A DNA stretch of 64,000 nucleotides from BJ22 sp021298375 (lineage in GTDB: Bacteria > Planctomycetota > Planctomycetia > Pirellulales > Pirellulaceae): positions 20,969 to 84,968 of the forward strand of contig JBKDOL010000107.1 in the NCBI GenBank assembly GCA_046343015.1. Reading direction: 5' to 3'. The position numbers and the translations under genes are program-made. The notes under the pieces were generated by a model. The model saw only the letters and a list, made by a program, of their open reading frames with translations. It was not told where the DNA came from and ran no database searches. Positions 43,681-52,480 of this stretch are shown here, one piece after another (position 1 is the first letter of the stretch; every line of letters begins with the position of its first letter).

Positions 43681-44511
43681 ATGAATCTTCCCCACCCGCT
43701 TAACGCCAGCCCCCCGCTTGTGCTGGCCGTCCGCGCGGCGGAACTGGCGGGCCAGCGAATCGCTCAACTTTACGGTCAGGCGTTCAGCATGACCCGGAAG
43801 GAAGTGGCAGGGCAGGCGCAGGGCCTGGTCACCCAAGCCGACCTCGAGGCCGAGCAGGCGATCATGGCGACGATTCGGGAGCAGTATCCGGAGCACGAAA
43901 TCTTGTCGGAGGAATCGCATCCGGATGGGGCTGGCGATGCGCCGCACCTCTGGGTTCTCGATCCACTGGATGGGACCAACAACTTCGCCGCCGGGATTCC
44001 CCATTTCGCCGTTTCAATTGCCTATTACTCCGCTGGCGAGCCCGTGTGCGGCGTCATCCATCAGCCGCTCAACGGCGATTTTTTTATCAGCCTGAAATCG
44101 GCTGGAGCATGGCACAACGGGCGACGGGTGCAGGTCAACCAACACGCCGTGCTACTCGACACCATCGCCGCCTTTGGTTTTCACTATGACCGTGGAAAGA
44201 TGATGGCCCAGACGCTTGCCGCGCTGCACGACCTGTTTTCAAATCAAATCAACGGCGTCCGTCGCTTTGGCGCTGCGGCGCTCGACCTTGCCTGGGTCGG
44301 CTGCGGCCGCTTTGGCTGTTTCTTCGAGTTCAAGCTGTCTCCCTGGGACTTCGCTGCCGGGCGGCTGTTCGTCGAGGAAGCTGGCGGACAAGTAACCGCC
44401 AGTGACGGCCGCCCGCTCCCGCTGGCGAGTTCCAGCCTGCTGGCCAGCAACGGCCGGCTCCACCCTCAATTGGTGCAATTGCTCAGTCGCCATTGGCCTC
44501 CGCCCGGCTGA
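43681..44511 (+). CDS. Inositol-monophosphatase family protein
   Basis: 276 residues from the ATG at 43681. Metal-dependent phosphatase of the IMPase/CysQ superfamily. Motif A is split as expected: EHEILSEESHPDG (metal-ligand Glu) and WVLDPLDGTNNFAAGIPHFAVSIAYY (D-P-L-D-G-T). The C-terminal motif is LSPWDFAAGRLFVEEAGGQVT (W-D-x-x-A-G), and RRFGAAALDLAWVGCG is also conserved. Substrate cannot be told from sequence; histidinol phosphate, inositol phosphate and PAP are all possible. A longer upstream frame begins at 43645 but the added 12 residues have no signature. Confidence 0.9.
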   Translation: MNLPHPLNASPPLVLAVRAAELAGQRIAQLYGQAFSMTRKEVAGQAQGLVTQADLEAEQAIMATIREQYPEHEILSEESHPDGAGDAPHLWVLDPLDGTNNFAAGIPHFAVSIAYYSAGEPVCGVIHQPLNGDFFISLKSAGAWHNGRRVQVNQHAVLLDTIAAFGFHYDRGKMMAQTLAALHDLFSNQINGVRRFGAAALDLAWVGCGRFGCFFEFKLSPWDFAAGRLFVEEAGGQVTASDGRPLPLASSSLLASNGRLHPQLVQLLSRHWPPPG

Positions 44512-44586
44512 CTGCAGTGGACCACCACCGACCTGCCATCTTCGCCTGTTGTGATCATTTCCTGACTTCCAGCCCTCGCGAATCCC

Positions 44587-46257
44587 ATGAAACTCTCACG
44601 ATACTTCTCTTTTGTCGTGCTGGTCGCTGTGATCTCTCTGCTGGCGGTGCTGTTTTACCGGGTCATGGTCACCTTTTTTGTGCCGCTTTTCCTCGCGGTG
44701 CTGGTGGTCGTGATCTTCCGGCCATGGCACCGCTGGATTCTGGAGAAAGTCGAGCAGCGCCGCAATCTGGCGGCAATCCTGACCACGGTCAGCATTTTTC
44801 TGGCGGTGTTGATTCCGGTCGGATTGCTGATCACCTTCGCAGTCATGGAGGGGCGGACAGCGGGAAGGCGATTTCAACTGGAGAACATCACCAACGAACT
44901 GGTCGTGCTGCGCCAGTCTCTGGGGCTGGAGATCCCCGCCGTTGATGAGTTGCGATCTGCTGAAGCAGCGGTCGAATCGATTACACCTCTGGCCGTGGAC
45001 AACGCCGATTTGGGGAAACGCCGCAAGCTGATCGACGGCACCCGTGGCACATTGCTTACCTTTGCCCGCAAAGCGGAACTTCCGGAATCATTCGATTCGC
45101 CTCCCGAGGCGATCGAGTTCTTTCGCACGCCCTCCCCGCGCGAAGCATGGCACCGCTTTCTCGACGAGTTTGACCAACTCGGCAAGCGAATTCTAAACGA
45201 CCCCCCCCAACCCAAGCCGGCCGATGAGCCCGCCGCGGCCCAGCCCGCGGAGCAGACGTTTGGCAACCAGCCGCTTGAGACAAATACGGCACAGGAGACA
45301 GGCTCAACAGGCGAGCCCACCATCCCGCAACAAATCCGCAAAACACTCGGCGCCCTCGACGAGTTCAAGGCTGCTTATTGCGGTGGAAAGACATGGTACT
45401 GGATCAAGCAGATCGCCAATCCCACGGAACAGGAATTGTCGGAGTACAATTCCACCGCGACCAATTTCATCAAGGACCAGATCCTCTCGCTCGGTGGTTC
45501 CCTGACCTCGCTGTTGATCAAGCTGCTGATCGGGCTCGTGATCATGGTCGTTGCGGTCTACTTCTTCCTCCTCGACGGTCCGCGGATGATCGAAGCGCTC
45601 AAGAGCATGTCGCCCATCAGCGATTCACATGAAGAGGAACTGGTTCAGGAGTTCATGCGTGTCAGCCGAGCTGTCGTGCTCGCGACCCTGCTCTCGGCGA
45701 TTGCGCAGGGTGTGCTCGCCGGGCTCGGGTTCTTCTTCGCAGGCCTTGGTAATTCATTTCTGCTGACGCTGCTGACGATTTGTTTCGGCCTGATTCCGAT
45801 TTTCGGTGCCTGGCTGGTCTGGCTCCCGGCCAGCCTCTGGCTGCTGCTGTTTGAGCATGAGACGGGCAAGGCGATCGGGTTAGCCCTGTATGGGGCGATC
45901 ATCGTTTCGCAAATCGACAACCTGATCAAGCCGTACATTCTCCACGGCCACTCCAATCTTCATCCGCTGTTCGCCTTGCTCAGCGTCTTGGGTGGCGTTG
46001 TCGCACTGGGGCCGATTGGCATCCTCATCGGCCCAATGATTGTCGTCTTCCTGCAAACGCTGCTGGATATTCTGCAGCGAGAGTTGCGGAACATGGACAC
46101 CGGTTCGACCGGCACCGCCAGCGAGGGTTCTGCTTCGGGCGAGGAGTCGTTGGAGGCGGTAATCGAGGGAGCAGGGGGGAGTGTTACGGCGAGCGGCCTG
46201 CTCCGTGCTTCCGAATCCCCCTCCAAGGGCCAAGGGAAAAAGACGAAGCGGAAATAA
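44587..46257 (+). CDS. AI-2E family transporter-like permease with large insertion
   Basis: 556 residues. The AI-2E (PF01594-type) pattern has two to three N-terminal helices (SFVVLVAVISLLAVLFYRVM; PLFLAVLVVVIFRPWHRWIL; LAAILTTVSIFLAVLIPVGLLITF) and a C-terminal block of five (LGGSLTSLLIKLLIGLVIMVVAVYFFLLDG; LATLLSAIAQGVLAGLGFFFAGL, FGLIPIFGAWLVWLPASLWLLL, HPLFALLSVLGGVVALGPIGILIGPMI). The region 95-290, normally a shorter periplasmic linker, is enlarged and contains a Pro/Ala/Glu-rich stretch. Family members export autoinducer or other small solutes; the substrate is unknown. The C-terminal 60 residues are Ser/Gly/Glu-rich. It follows the phosphatase gene by 76 bases. Confidence 0.85.
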   Translation: MKLSRYFSFVVLVAVISLLAVLFYRVMVTFFVPLFLAVLVVVIFRPWHRWILEKVEQRRNLAAILTTVSIFLAVLIPVGLLITFAVMEGRTAGRRFQLENITNELVVLRQSLGLEIPAVDELRSAEAAVESITPLAVDNADLGKRRKLIDGTRGTLLTFARKAELPESFDSPPEAIEFFRTPSPREAWHRFLDEFDQLGKRILNDPPQPKPADEPAAAQPAEQTFGNQPLETNTAQETGSTGEPTIPQQIRKTLGALDEFKAAYCGGKTWYWIKQIANPTEQELSEYNSTATNFIKDQILSLGGSLTSLLIKLLIGLVIMVVAVYFFLLDGPRMIEALKSMSPISDSHEEELVQEFMRVSRAVVLATLLSAIAQGVLAGLGFFFAGLGNSFLLTLLTICFGLIPIFGAWLVWLPASLWLLLFEHETGKAIGLALYGAIIVSQIDNLIKPYILHGHSNLHPLFALLSVLGGVVALGPIGILIGPMIVVFLQTLLDILQRELRNMDTGSTGTASEGSASGEESLEAVIEGAGGSVTASGLLRASESPSKGQGKKTKRK

Positions 46258-46303
46258 GCAGGGGCCAGTCGAGCCATCCCGTGGCGATTCGCGCCGCAGG
46301 GGG

Positions 46304-47686
46304 CTATTTCCGATCGGCCTCAAGCGTCAAATCCTGCTGCTCTTCGCGAAGCTTTTTCTGCTTGCGCTCAAGCGTTTTCAGCTCCTCGCGGTAACGCTTG
46401 ACCTCCGCCGAATTCTCGATAGCGGTCCGCTCCAGCTCTTCAAGCCGAGTCTTCAGTTCGTCAGCCATCCGCTGGACCTCGGCTTTCCGCACTTCATCTC
46501 CACTGGCTTTGGACTCGGCTGCCGCCAATTGCTGCGGCAATTCCGCAAGTCGCGTGGTCAGCCCAGCCAATTCTTTCTCGATTTGCTCCAGCCGGCTTTT
46601 ATAAATCACGGCCGGCGCCAATTCGCCACTGCGCAACCGCTCAATCGCCGGCAAGACAACCTCCATCGGCAACGCCAAGGTGCTGACCCGACCACTTCGC
46701 GAGATGTTGATCCCGACAATCTGTCCGTTGGAATCGACCAGCGGACTGCCACACTGATTGGCTTGCACACCGGCATCATGCTGAAAAGCGAGCGGAAAGT
46801 CCTGACGCCTTTTGCTCAGTGTGCTCCCCATCCGATTCTGCTGGTTGCTGCGTTCAAAATCGGGGTCGATGTTCTCCATGTTGGCCAGTTCAATGTTCAC
46901 GGTAAACGTTGACTCGCCCCGCTGGACAGTCAACTCGATACGGTCACCCGGCGCGTGTGTCGCCAGAATCGCCCTCAAGTCGGAAACCTTCTTCGTCTCC
47001 TGCTCGTTGATCTTCAAAATCACATCGTTGACCCGCAAGTCGGCGGAATCAGCCGGAGCGCCCGCCGTGATCTGGTTAATCCGGACTCCGTCCCGGTCAG
47101 TAATGTCCACGGGCATGATCCCGATATAGGCCCGGGCATGAGCGATCTCCCGCTCCTTGACTCCAACCATCCCGACCGTGATCGGCTTCGGCTCCGGTCC
47201 CACTGTCGCCAGCCAGCTCCCAACACCCGGTGGCGGAACCGGGAGTAACTTGACCGGGGTCAGTGACTCCGCATCGACCTTGAGCAACGCCAAATCGGTT
47301 TGGGTATCGATCCCGATGACTCGCGTGTTTAACTTGCTGCCGTTTTCGAGGCGGCACTCCAGCGGCGATTTCAGCTCGCTGGCTTTCGTCAAAATCAGCC
47401 CCGAGCTGTCGATGATCGTCCCGAGCATGATTTGCCGATCATTGGCCCAAAGCTGAACGGTCGAGGGAGCGACCGATGTGCTGAGCGGGACGAAGACTTT
47501 CTCAAACTCTGGTGCGTGCCGCGAGCTGTCCTTGAATCGCCCCAGCTTTTTGGCAATCTCGTCAAAGGTGACCTTCAGCGGGCTCGACTTCTCGGCTTGA
47601 TCGTCCTGGGCGAGGACCGCCCCGCTACTGATCCAGGCGCCACAGCAGCAGAGGGCCAACCATTTCAGGTGTTGCACGCGTTTCAT
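46304..47686 (-). CDS. Inactive trypsin-like protein with PDZ inserted in the protease domain
   Basis: 460 residues from the ATG at 47684-47686 (AAGGGA eight bases upstream). Signal peptide: MKRVQHLKWLALCCCGAWIS. Residues about 75-180 match the first half of an HtrA protease (MLGTIIDSSGLILTKASEL, TDLALLKVDAESL), but the catalytic His position reads Ser (TKASE for T-x-x-H-V). A PDZ domain follows (about 185-268: YIGIMPVDITDRDGVRINQI; GAPADSADLRVNDVILKIN). Only then comes the second protease half with the nucleophile loop (FQHDAGVQANQCGSPLVDS, Cys312 in place of Ser) and GINISRSG. The tail 365-460 is a long coiled coil. Catalysis is therefore unlikely. It lies directly downstream of an intact homologue. 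Confidence 0.85.
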   Translation of the reverse strand: MKRVQHLKWLALCCCGAWISSGAVLAQDDQAEKSSPLKVTFDEIAKKLGRFKDSSRHAPEFEKVFVPLSTSVAPSTVQLWANDRQIMLGTIIDSSGLILTKASELKSPLECRLENGSKLNTRVIGIDTQTDLALLKVDAESLTPVKLLPVPPPGVGSWLATVGPEPKPITVGMVGVKEREIAHARAYIGIMPVDITDRDGVRINQITAGAPADSADLRVNDVILKINEQETKKVSDLRAILATHAPGDRIELTVQRGESTFTVNIELANMENIDPDFERSNQQNRMGSTLSKRRQDFPLAFQHDAGVQANQCGSPLVDSNGQIVGINISRSGRVSTLALPMEVVLPAIERLRSGELAPAVIYKSRLEQIEKELAGLTTRLAELPQQLAAAESKASGDEVRKAEVQRMADELKTRLEELERTAIENSAEVKRYREELKTLERKQKKLREEQQDLTLEADRK

Positions 47687-47747
47687 CAGACTCGTCCCTT
47701 CAACTTCAGAGCATTTCGACCGCAAACAGGTCCTGACCGGGAGCAGT

Positions 47748-48803
47748 TTAATTTTCGCCAACTTCGAGTTGCATGGTGATTTCCAGCTCTCCCCGCTGCA
47801 CCACCAGTTCGACCTTTTGCCCAATTTTCAGTTCGCGGAATATTTCACCCATTGAGGCTTTGTCTTTCACAGGTTTACCATCCATCTTGATAATCCGATC
47901 GTCTTTTTTCACGCCTGCCTGGTCCGCAGGACTGCCGGGAGCGACTTCGGAAACCTGATTGGTATCGCCACTGAGCGAGAGCCCAATGTAAGCCTTGGTA
48001 GACGCCCCCACGATTTTGCCGGCGACCAACTGGTCCCACTCCTCTGAGAAGCTATCGACAGGGACATGGAAGTTATCCCAAAGGGCGTTACCGATCCGGC
48101 TGTGAATCCCCACCACGCGACCTTCAAAGTCAAACAGCGGGCCACCGGAATCTCCACCTACCAGTACGCAGTCCGTTCGCAAAACGGTTGGATTCTTGTA
48201 CAGCAAACGACCGACGCGCAGGACCAAGCCCCGTTTTTCATCCCATCCGCCGGGATGCCCGATTGCCAACAGCCACTGGCCGTTCTTCAAGTCGCCCGAC
48301 TCACCGACCTCAACGTAAGGGTAATTCCCCGGGTCCGTAATCTTGAGCATTCCCGAATCGACTCCGCGATTCATTCCCAGCGTCTTGGCGTTGACCTCGC
48401 GCCCGTCGGGAAACTTGATCTTGGCATTCAGGTTTTGCCGACCAATCACGTGAGCCGCAGTCAACACATAGCCATCCCGCGACACGACCACGCCACTTCC
48501 CTGAGCGGCGCCAACCTGAACGTTGACGATCGCCGGCAGCAGTTCGGTCATCAACTCGCCGGACCGCTGCTCCAAAACCTTCAGCTGCTCGACATCGGCG
48601 GGAGCCCGGCCCGAAAAAAGAAAGGCTGAATCATCCGCGGAAGCTCCGGAATTGACCTGCTCCTGCCCGGCGGGGACCGACTGGGCGAAAACGGGTTGCG
48701 AATCCACCCCGCCAAAAGAGCGGGCGATGGCCACCAGCGCGACCAGCCCCAAAACCCATCGGGGTTGACGTCGTCCACTCCAGTTGTTCGTTCCAGTCGA
48801 CAT
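47748..48803 (-). CDS. HtrA/DegP-like serine protease with PDZ domain
   Basis: 351 residues. An N-terminal hydrophobic segment (PRWVLGLVALVAIARSFGGV) exports or anchors it. The trypsin-like domain has the intact triad His118 (GYVLTAAHVIG), Asp149 (NRGVDSGMLKI) and Ser219 (GGDSGGPLFD). One PDZ domain lies at about 265-350 (YIGLSLSGDTNQVSEVAPGSPADQ; ADQAGVKKDDRIIKMDGKPV). It fits an envelope quality-control protease. The inactive, rearranged homologue starts 62 bases after its stop, so the two probably are co-transcribed and may form a complex (inference). Confidence 0.92.
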   Translation of the reverse strand: MSTGTNNWSGRRQPRWVLGLVALVAIARSFGGVDSQPVFAQSVPAGQEQVNSGASADDSAFLFSGRAPADVEQLKVLEQRSGELMTELLPAIVNVQVGAAQGSGVVVSRDGYVLTAAHVIGRQNLNAKIKFPDGREVNAKTLGMNRGVDSGMLKITDPGNYPYVEVGESGDLKNGQWLLAIGHPGGWDEKRGLVLRVGRLLYKNPTVLRTDCVLVGGDSGGPLFDFEGRVVGIHSRIGNALWDNFHVPVDSFSEEWDQLVAGKIVGASTKAYIGLSLSGDTNQVSEVAPGSPADQAGVKKDDRIIKMDGKPVKDKASMGEIFRELKIGQKVELVVQRGELEITMQLEVGEN

Positions 48804-49387
48804 GCCAACTCCATTGATGGTTAGACAGGGAAACCTGACGGGGAAACCTTACGGAATTTTATTCAAATTTTAACCAGCCGGACAACAAAAGAGACCTCTC
48901 AAATCCCCGCTCACCGCTCGGCACTTAAAAATACGCGGCGTTTTGGGCCAATTCAGCACAGTTCAGCCCCCTCGGCTTCGAATCCGCCAGTTCCCACCGC
49001 CTGTCCAGTTAACAACCGCCACAACCGTTCAAACCCCAACACCCCCGCGCCGCGAATTTCTGTCCCGCCCGCTTCGAAACCTCCCCGGCCCAAACCGAAT
49101 GCATCGACTCAGGCCGGAGTTTGCCGGCGGGCGCTCCGCTTCCCCCCCGTTCGCTCACTGAGCGGAGGCCGAAAAACTGCTCAAGCCACAATCGCCAAAC
49201 GAGCTGGCCTCCTCAAACCACCCGCTCTCCGGCCGCCAACAGGTCTGTGGAAAGAACCTGAGTTCCCAGCCTTTCCCGGCAGCGAGGCTGACTGCTGGGT
49301 TGACGCACCGTCCGCGAAATGAGATCCTTCCCGATGAATGGGGAACCCCGGCGTTCCCTCCGCCTGACCCACTGCGCCCGGCCGGCC
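48804..49387. other. Divergent spacer, no gene seen
   Basis: About 580 bases between the leftward protease genes and the rightward MBL gene. The part next to the protease gene (48840-48950) is AT-richer (TTTTATTCAAATTTTAACC), a likely promoter area. No other feature was recognised. Confidence 0.5.
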
Positions 49388-50170
49388 ATGCTCAAACGCA
49401 AACCGATTTTCCCCCACATCATCGAAATCAATCATCAACTGGGCCGCGTCCTCGGTTGCAACGTCTATCTGGTCTTTGACCAGAATGAGTGGATTCTGAT
49501 CGACATTGGCTACGAAGAAGTCGTTGACGAAATCGTGCAGACCATTCGGATGCTCGATTTCCCCTTCGCCCAGTGCAAAACGATTGTCGCCACACATGCC
49601 GATGTCGACCACATTCAAGGGCTTGCCAAGGCCAAACAACTTCTCAAGACGACGGTCACCGCCCATCCACTCGCGGCCAGCCCGCTGAAATCAGGTGACC
49701 GCCTCAAGACGTTTGCCTTGATCGAGCCGCAGAAAATCGACATGCCGATGCCTCCCGTCGAGGTCGAGCACCTGATTAATGACGGTGACCTCCTGCAAGT
49801 TGGCAAACAACAACTCGAAGTCTGGCTCACCCCGGGACACACCGACAGCCAACTCGCCTTTCGGCTCGGCGATATCCTGCTCAGTGGCGATAATATCTAT
49901 CGAGATGGCTGTGTCGGGGCAATCGATGCCCACCACGGCAGCGACCTCCCCTCGTTCATCCGATCGCTGACGCGGATTCGCAACAGCGACATCCAATGGC
50001 TGCTTCCCAGTCACGGCCCGATCTTCCGCAAAGATAACGCCTTGCTCGATCAGGCGATTGAACGACTGAATCGCTATCTCCACATGGCCGATTTCGGGAC
50101 CTGCGCCATCGACTGGCCGTTGATGGACGATTACGAAGACGAACTCGCCGCAGGCAAAATGCCGGAGTGA
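49388..50170 (+). CDS. MBL-fold metallo-hydrolase
   Basis: 260 residues from the ATG at 49388. Metallo-beta-lactamase fold: the metal-binding signature HADVDH is at residues 70-75 (VATHADVDHIQGL), followed by TPGHTDSQLAFRLGDILLSGDNI with the next His and Asp ligands, and LPSHGP near residue 210 with the last His. This set matches hydrolases of the glyoxalase II/RNase Z-like group with a single extended domain; the substrate is unknown. An upstream in-frame ATG at 49319 would add 23 residues lacking family features. Confidence 0.85.
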   Translation: MLKRKPIFPHIIEINHQLGRVLGCNVYLVFDQNEWILIDIGYEEVVDEIVQTIRMLDFPFAQCKTIVATHADVDHIQGLAKAKQLLKTTVTAHPLAASPLKSGDRLKTFALIEPQKIDMPMPPVEVEHLINDGDLLQVGKQQLEVWLTPGHTDSQLAFRLGDILLSGDNIYRDGCVGAIDAHHGSDLPSFIRSLTRIRNSDIQWLLPSHGPIFRKDNALLDQAIERLNRYLHMADFGTCAIDWPLMDDYEDELAAGKMPE

Positions 50171-50200
50171 TCGCAAAACGCCAAAGCGATCACAGAGCTG

Positions 50201-50275
50201 TATGAGGGAGCGCTATATGAGGGAGCGCTGTATGAGGGAGCGCTGTATGAAGGAGCGCTGTATGAAGGAGCGCTG
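50201..50275. repeat. 15-bp tandem array, five units
   Basis: TATGAGGGAGCGCTA, then TATGAGGGAGCGCTG twice, then TATGAAGGAGCGCTG twice, directly adjacent from 50201. It lies just after the MBL gene. Confidence 0.95.
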
Positions 50276-50363
50276 AATTCAGGTTGCCTGGCGAGGCCGC
50301 GGATCGGCCCAACGAGCGCTCAGCCTCGCCGGCGATCAACTTGGCGCCTCGGTTTTCCGACCC

Positions 50364-50636
50364 CTAGCCTCTCCGGCGGAGCATTCGCAAAATCGCCAGC
50401 CCCCAGGCTCCCAGCAAGGCGAAGGGCATCCCGAGCATGAACAGGATGCTGGCCGCATAGGCTCGGTCCACCCCGGCCCGGAAAGCGTTCTTGCAATTGG
50501 GACAGGCCGCTAATTCCCCCGGGCCCGCGAGGGCCAGGACCATGAGCAGCAGAAGCATCCCAACCACCCGGCGATTGCCGAGGAGGCTCGACACAGGGCT
50601 TGCCGTCCTGATTTGTGCTGACCAGCGTTTCATCAT
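50364..50636 (-). CDS. Small membrane protein with CPNC motif, end of oxidase cluster
   Basis: 90 residues if started at the ATG at 50634-50636; a second ATG follows at once. One N-terminal helix (GMLLLLMVLALAGPGELAACPNC, here shown to the CPNC) acts as signal peptide or anchor, and a second helix is SILFMLGMPFALLGAWGLAIL. The CPNC pair just after the first helix would lie in the periplasm and could bind metal or be redox active (inference). It is the last gene of the oxidase cluster, 57 bases after the DUF420 gene, suggesting a minor role in oxidase biogenesis. Confidence 0.65.
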   Translation of the reverse strand: MMKRWSAQIRTASPVSSLLGNRRVVGMLLLLMVLALAGPGELAACPNCKNAFRAGVDRAYAASILFMLGMPFALLGAWGLAILRMLRRRG

Positions 50637-50693
50637 GGCGTTCCAGTGAGCTTTGAATCCGGTTCCCGGCGGGAGTTTAACCACCAGCTTACA

Positions 50694-51152
50694 CTACGGC
50701 ACCTTGGGAACAAACCAAACGTACAGCATCAAATAAATCAACACACCCGTCACCGAGGTGTACAACCAAATCGGAAAAGTAGTTTTAGCCCATTTCCGGT
50801 GAGCTGCCCGGCGGTCTCGCAATCCCAACGTGATAGTCACCAAAGCCAGGATTGGGACCAATGCCGCCAGCGGGATGTGGGTAAACAGGACGATGTAATA
50901 CGCCCAAGCCGCCTGCGGATATTCATCCCGGGGAAAAGGCTTGCTGGTTTCCTGCAGGTGATAGGCAAGATAACAGGCAAGGAAAGCGACCGACACTCCG
51001 AAACAGGAGAGCATTGCGATTTTGTGCGCCCGCTCCCGGCCTCGCTTGATCAGCCACAACCCTGCACAGAGCAGCAAACAGGCAATCAAATTCAGGCTGG
51101 CATTGACATGCGGCAGCACCGAGTTCGTGGCCAAAACCGAGTCCCAAATCAT
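50694..51152 (-). CDS. DUF420 membrane protein of the oxidase cluster
   Basis: 152 residues from the ATG at 51150-51152 (GGGGGA about eight bases upstream). Four hydrophobic segments with the family pattern: LPHVNASLNLIACLLLCAGLWLIKRG, HKIAMLSCFGVSVAFLACYLAYH, YIVLFTHIPLAALVPILALVTI and HRKWAKTTFPIWLYTSVTGVLIYLML. Conserved His residues (HVNA, RAHK, THIP, HRKWAK) face the helix ends as in DUF420, a family that travels with haem-copper oxidase and SCO genes and resembles CtaM-type oxidase assembly factors. Its role is in oxidase maturation or activity (inference from family and context). Confidence 0.85.
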   Translation of the reverse strand: MIWDSVLATNSVLPHVNASLNLIACLLLCAGLWLIKRGRERAHKIAMLSCFGVSVAFLACYLAYHLQETSKPFPRDEYPQAAWAYYIVLFTHIPLAALVPILALVTITLGLRDRRAAHRKWAKTTFPIWLYTSVTGVLIYLMLYVWFVPKVP

Positions 51153-51211
51153 TGCCTGTTCCCCCTGCCCAATTGCCTTCTGCTCAACCAACGCCGCCCG
51201 ATCACCGCCGA

Positions 51212-52456
51212 TCAAGGACGAATCAACTTGAAATCCCGGACCGGAGCCTGCTCGCCCAGGCACTGGTCAATCAACTGCAACATCTGCACTTCCTGCTCAG
51301 GTTGTTGCCAATCAAAGCTGCCACGCACCTGGCCCCAACGGTCTACGACGAACAACCGGCTGGTGTGATGCTCTGTCCCCGCTTCAGCCCGGAAAAACTC
51401 TGCCGCTATCCGCCGGGTCAATTGCTCATCACCCCGACAGAATAGCCAACGCTCGGCCTGGGCCCGCATTCGGGCTGCGGTCTCCGCCAGGACCGCTGTC
51501 GTGTCCGTCTTCGGGTCGGTGGTGATGCTCACCAACTTGACCGCTCGCTGCCCCAAACGTTCCTGCAATCCAGCCAGATACGCATTCTGCCGCGGGCAAA
51601 TCCCGGGGCACGTTGAAAAGAAGAAGCTGCCAATCCAGACCTCTCCGGTCCAATCGCGATTGTAAACCTTCCGCCCCGTCTGATCGGTCAGAAAAAACTC
51701 GCGAACCCATGGGACATCGTCCCAATTTTTGGGCTCGACTCCCGCAAGGGCGTTGCGGGTCCGAATGACCTGACCCAGCGGCGGCTGCTGCTCCACTGCC
51801 AACTCGCGGGCCACGGTTGCAAAGCGTTTCATGTCTGTCGGATCGTCCCATTTGAATCGGTCCCGGTAACGGCCCCAGCGGTCAATCAGAAAAATGTTGT
51901 CCGTGTGTGTCTCCGGATTCACATCGACGCGGAAACTCTGCTGCCCCAATTCCTTGACGCGATACAATTGCCCCGTCAAAAACCGCCACCGCTCGGGCTG
52001 GGCACCAAAATCGGCTGCGTACCGCCCCAACACTTCCGGCGTGTCATTCTCCGGGTCGACGGAGACGCTCAAAAACTGCAGAGGGACATCCCGAAGTTGT
52101 TCACTCATCCGCTGGACTTGACGATTCAAGTCCCGGCAAATCGAGGGGCAGCGAGCAAAGAAAAAACAAACGGCCGTGACCTTGCCCGACAAATCGGCGG
52201 AATCCACCTCCACTCCGGTCTGATCGGTCAGCCTGAACCGCCCCAAATCCGGCAGATGCTCCCAGGGAACATCGACCAGGACCACTCCGCTTTCGACAAC
52301 CGGCAGAGACTCGGCTGGTTTAAACCAGAACAAGTAGGCTGCAAACACCAACACCGCAGCCCACAGCCCGATGGGCAACCAGTTTCGCGGTCTCGACTGC
52401 GGTCTCATCACCCCTCGCTCACCCTTGGCAAATGAACTCCCTGGCTCGGATTCCAT
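51212..52456 (-). CDS. Tandem SCO1/SenC copper chaperone
   Basis: 414 residues. One N-terminal membrane helix (LPIGLWAAVLVFAAYLFWF) is followed by two complete SCO (thioredoxin-like) domains. Domain 1: Cys103 and Cys107 (ARCPSIC) and His184 (NPETHTDN). Domain 2: Cys283 and Cys287 (STCPGIC) and His363/364 (TEHHTSRL). Both keep all three copper ligands. SCO proteins deliver copper to the CuA centre of subunit II, so one chain here could carry two coppers. Start: ATG at 52454-52456 has GAGG six bases upstream; an ATG at 52408 is a possible alternative. It lies between coxC and the DUF420 gene. Confidence 0.9.
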   Translation of the reverse strand: MESEPGSSFAKGERGVMRPQSRPRNWLPIGLWAAVLVFAAYLFWFKPAESLPVVESGVVLVDVPWEHLPDLGRFRLTDQTGVEVDSADLSGKVTAVCFFFARCPSICRDLNRQVQRMSEQLRDVPLQFLSVSVDPENDTPEVLGRYAADFGAQPERWRFLTGQLYRVKELGQQSFRVDVNPETHTDNIFLIDRWGRYRDRFKWDDPTDMKRFATVARELAVEQQPPLGQVIRTRNALAGVEPKNWDDVPWVREFFLTDQTGRKVYNRDWTGEVWIGSFFFSTCPGICPRQNAYLAGLQERLGQRAVKLVSITTDPKTDTTAVLAETAARMRAQAERWLFCRGDEQLTRRIAAEFFRAEAGTEHHTSRLFVVDRWGQVRGSFDWQQPEQEVQMLQLIDQCLGEQAPVRDFKLIRP

Positions 52457-52480
52457 TTCCGGCCTCGCCCGTCTCAGGGA

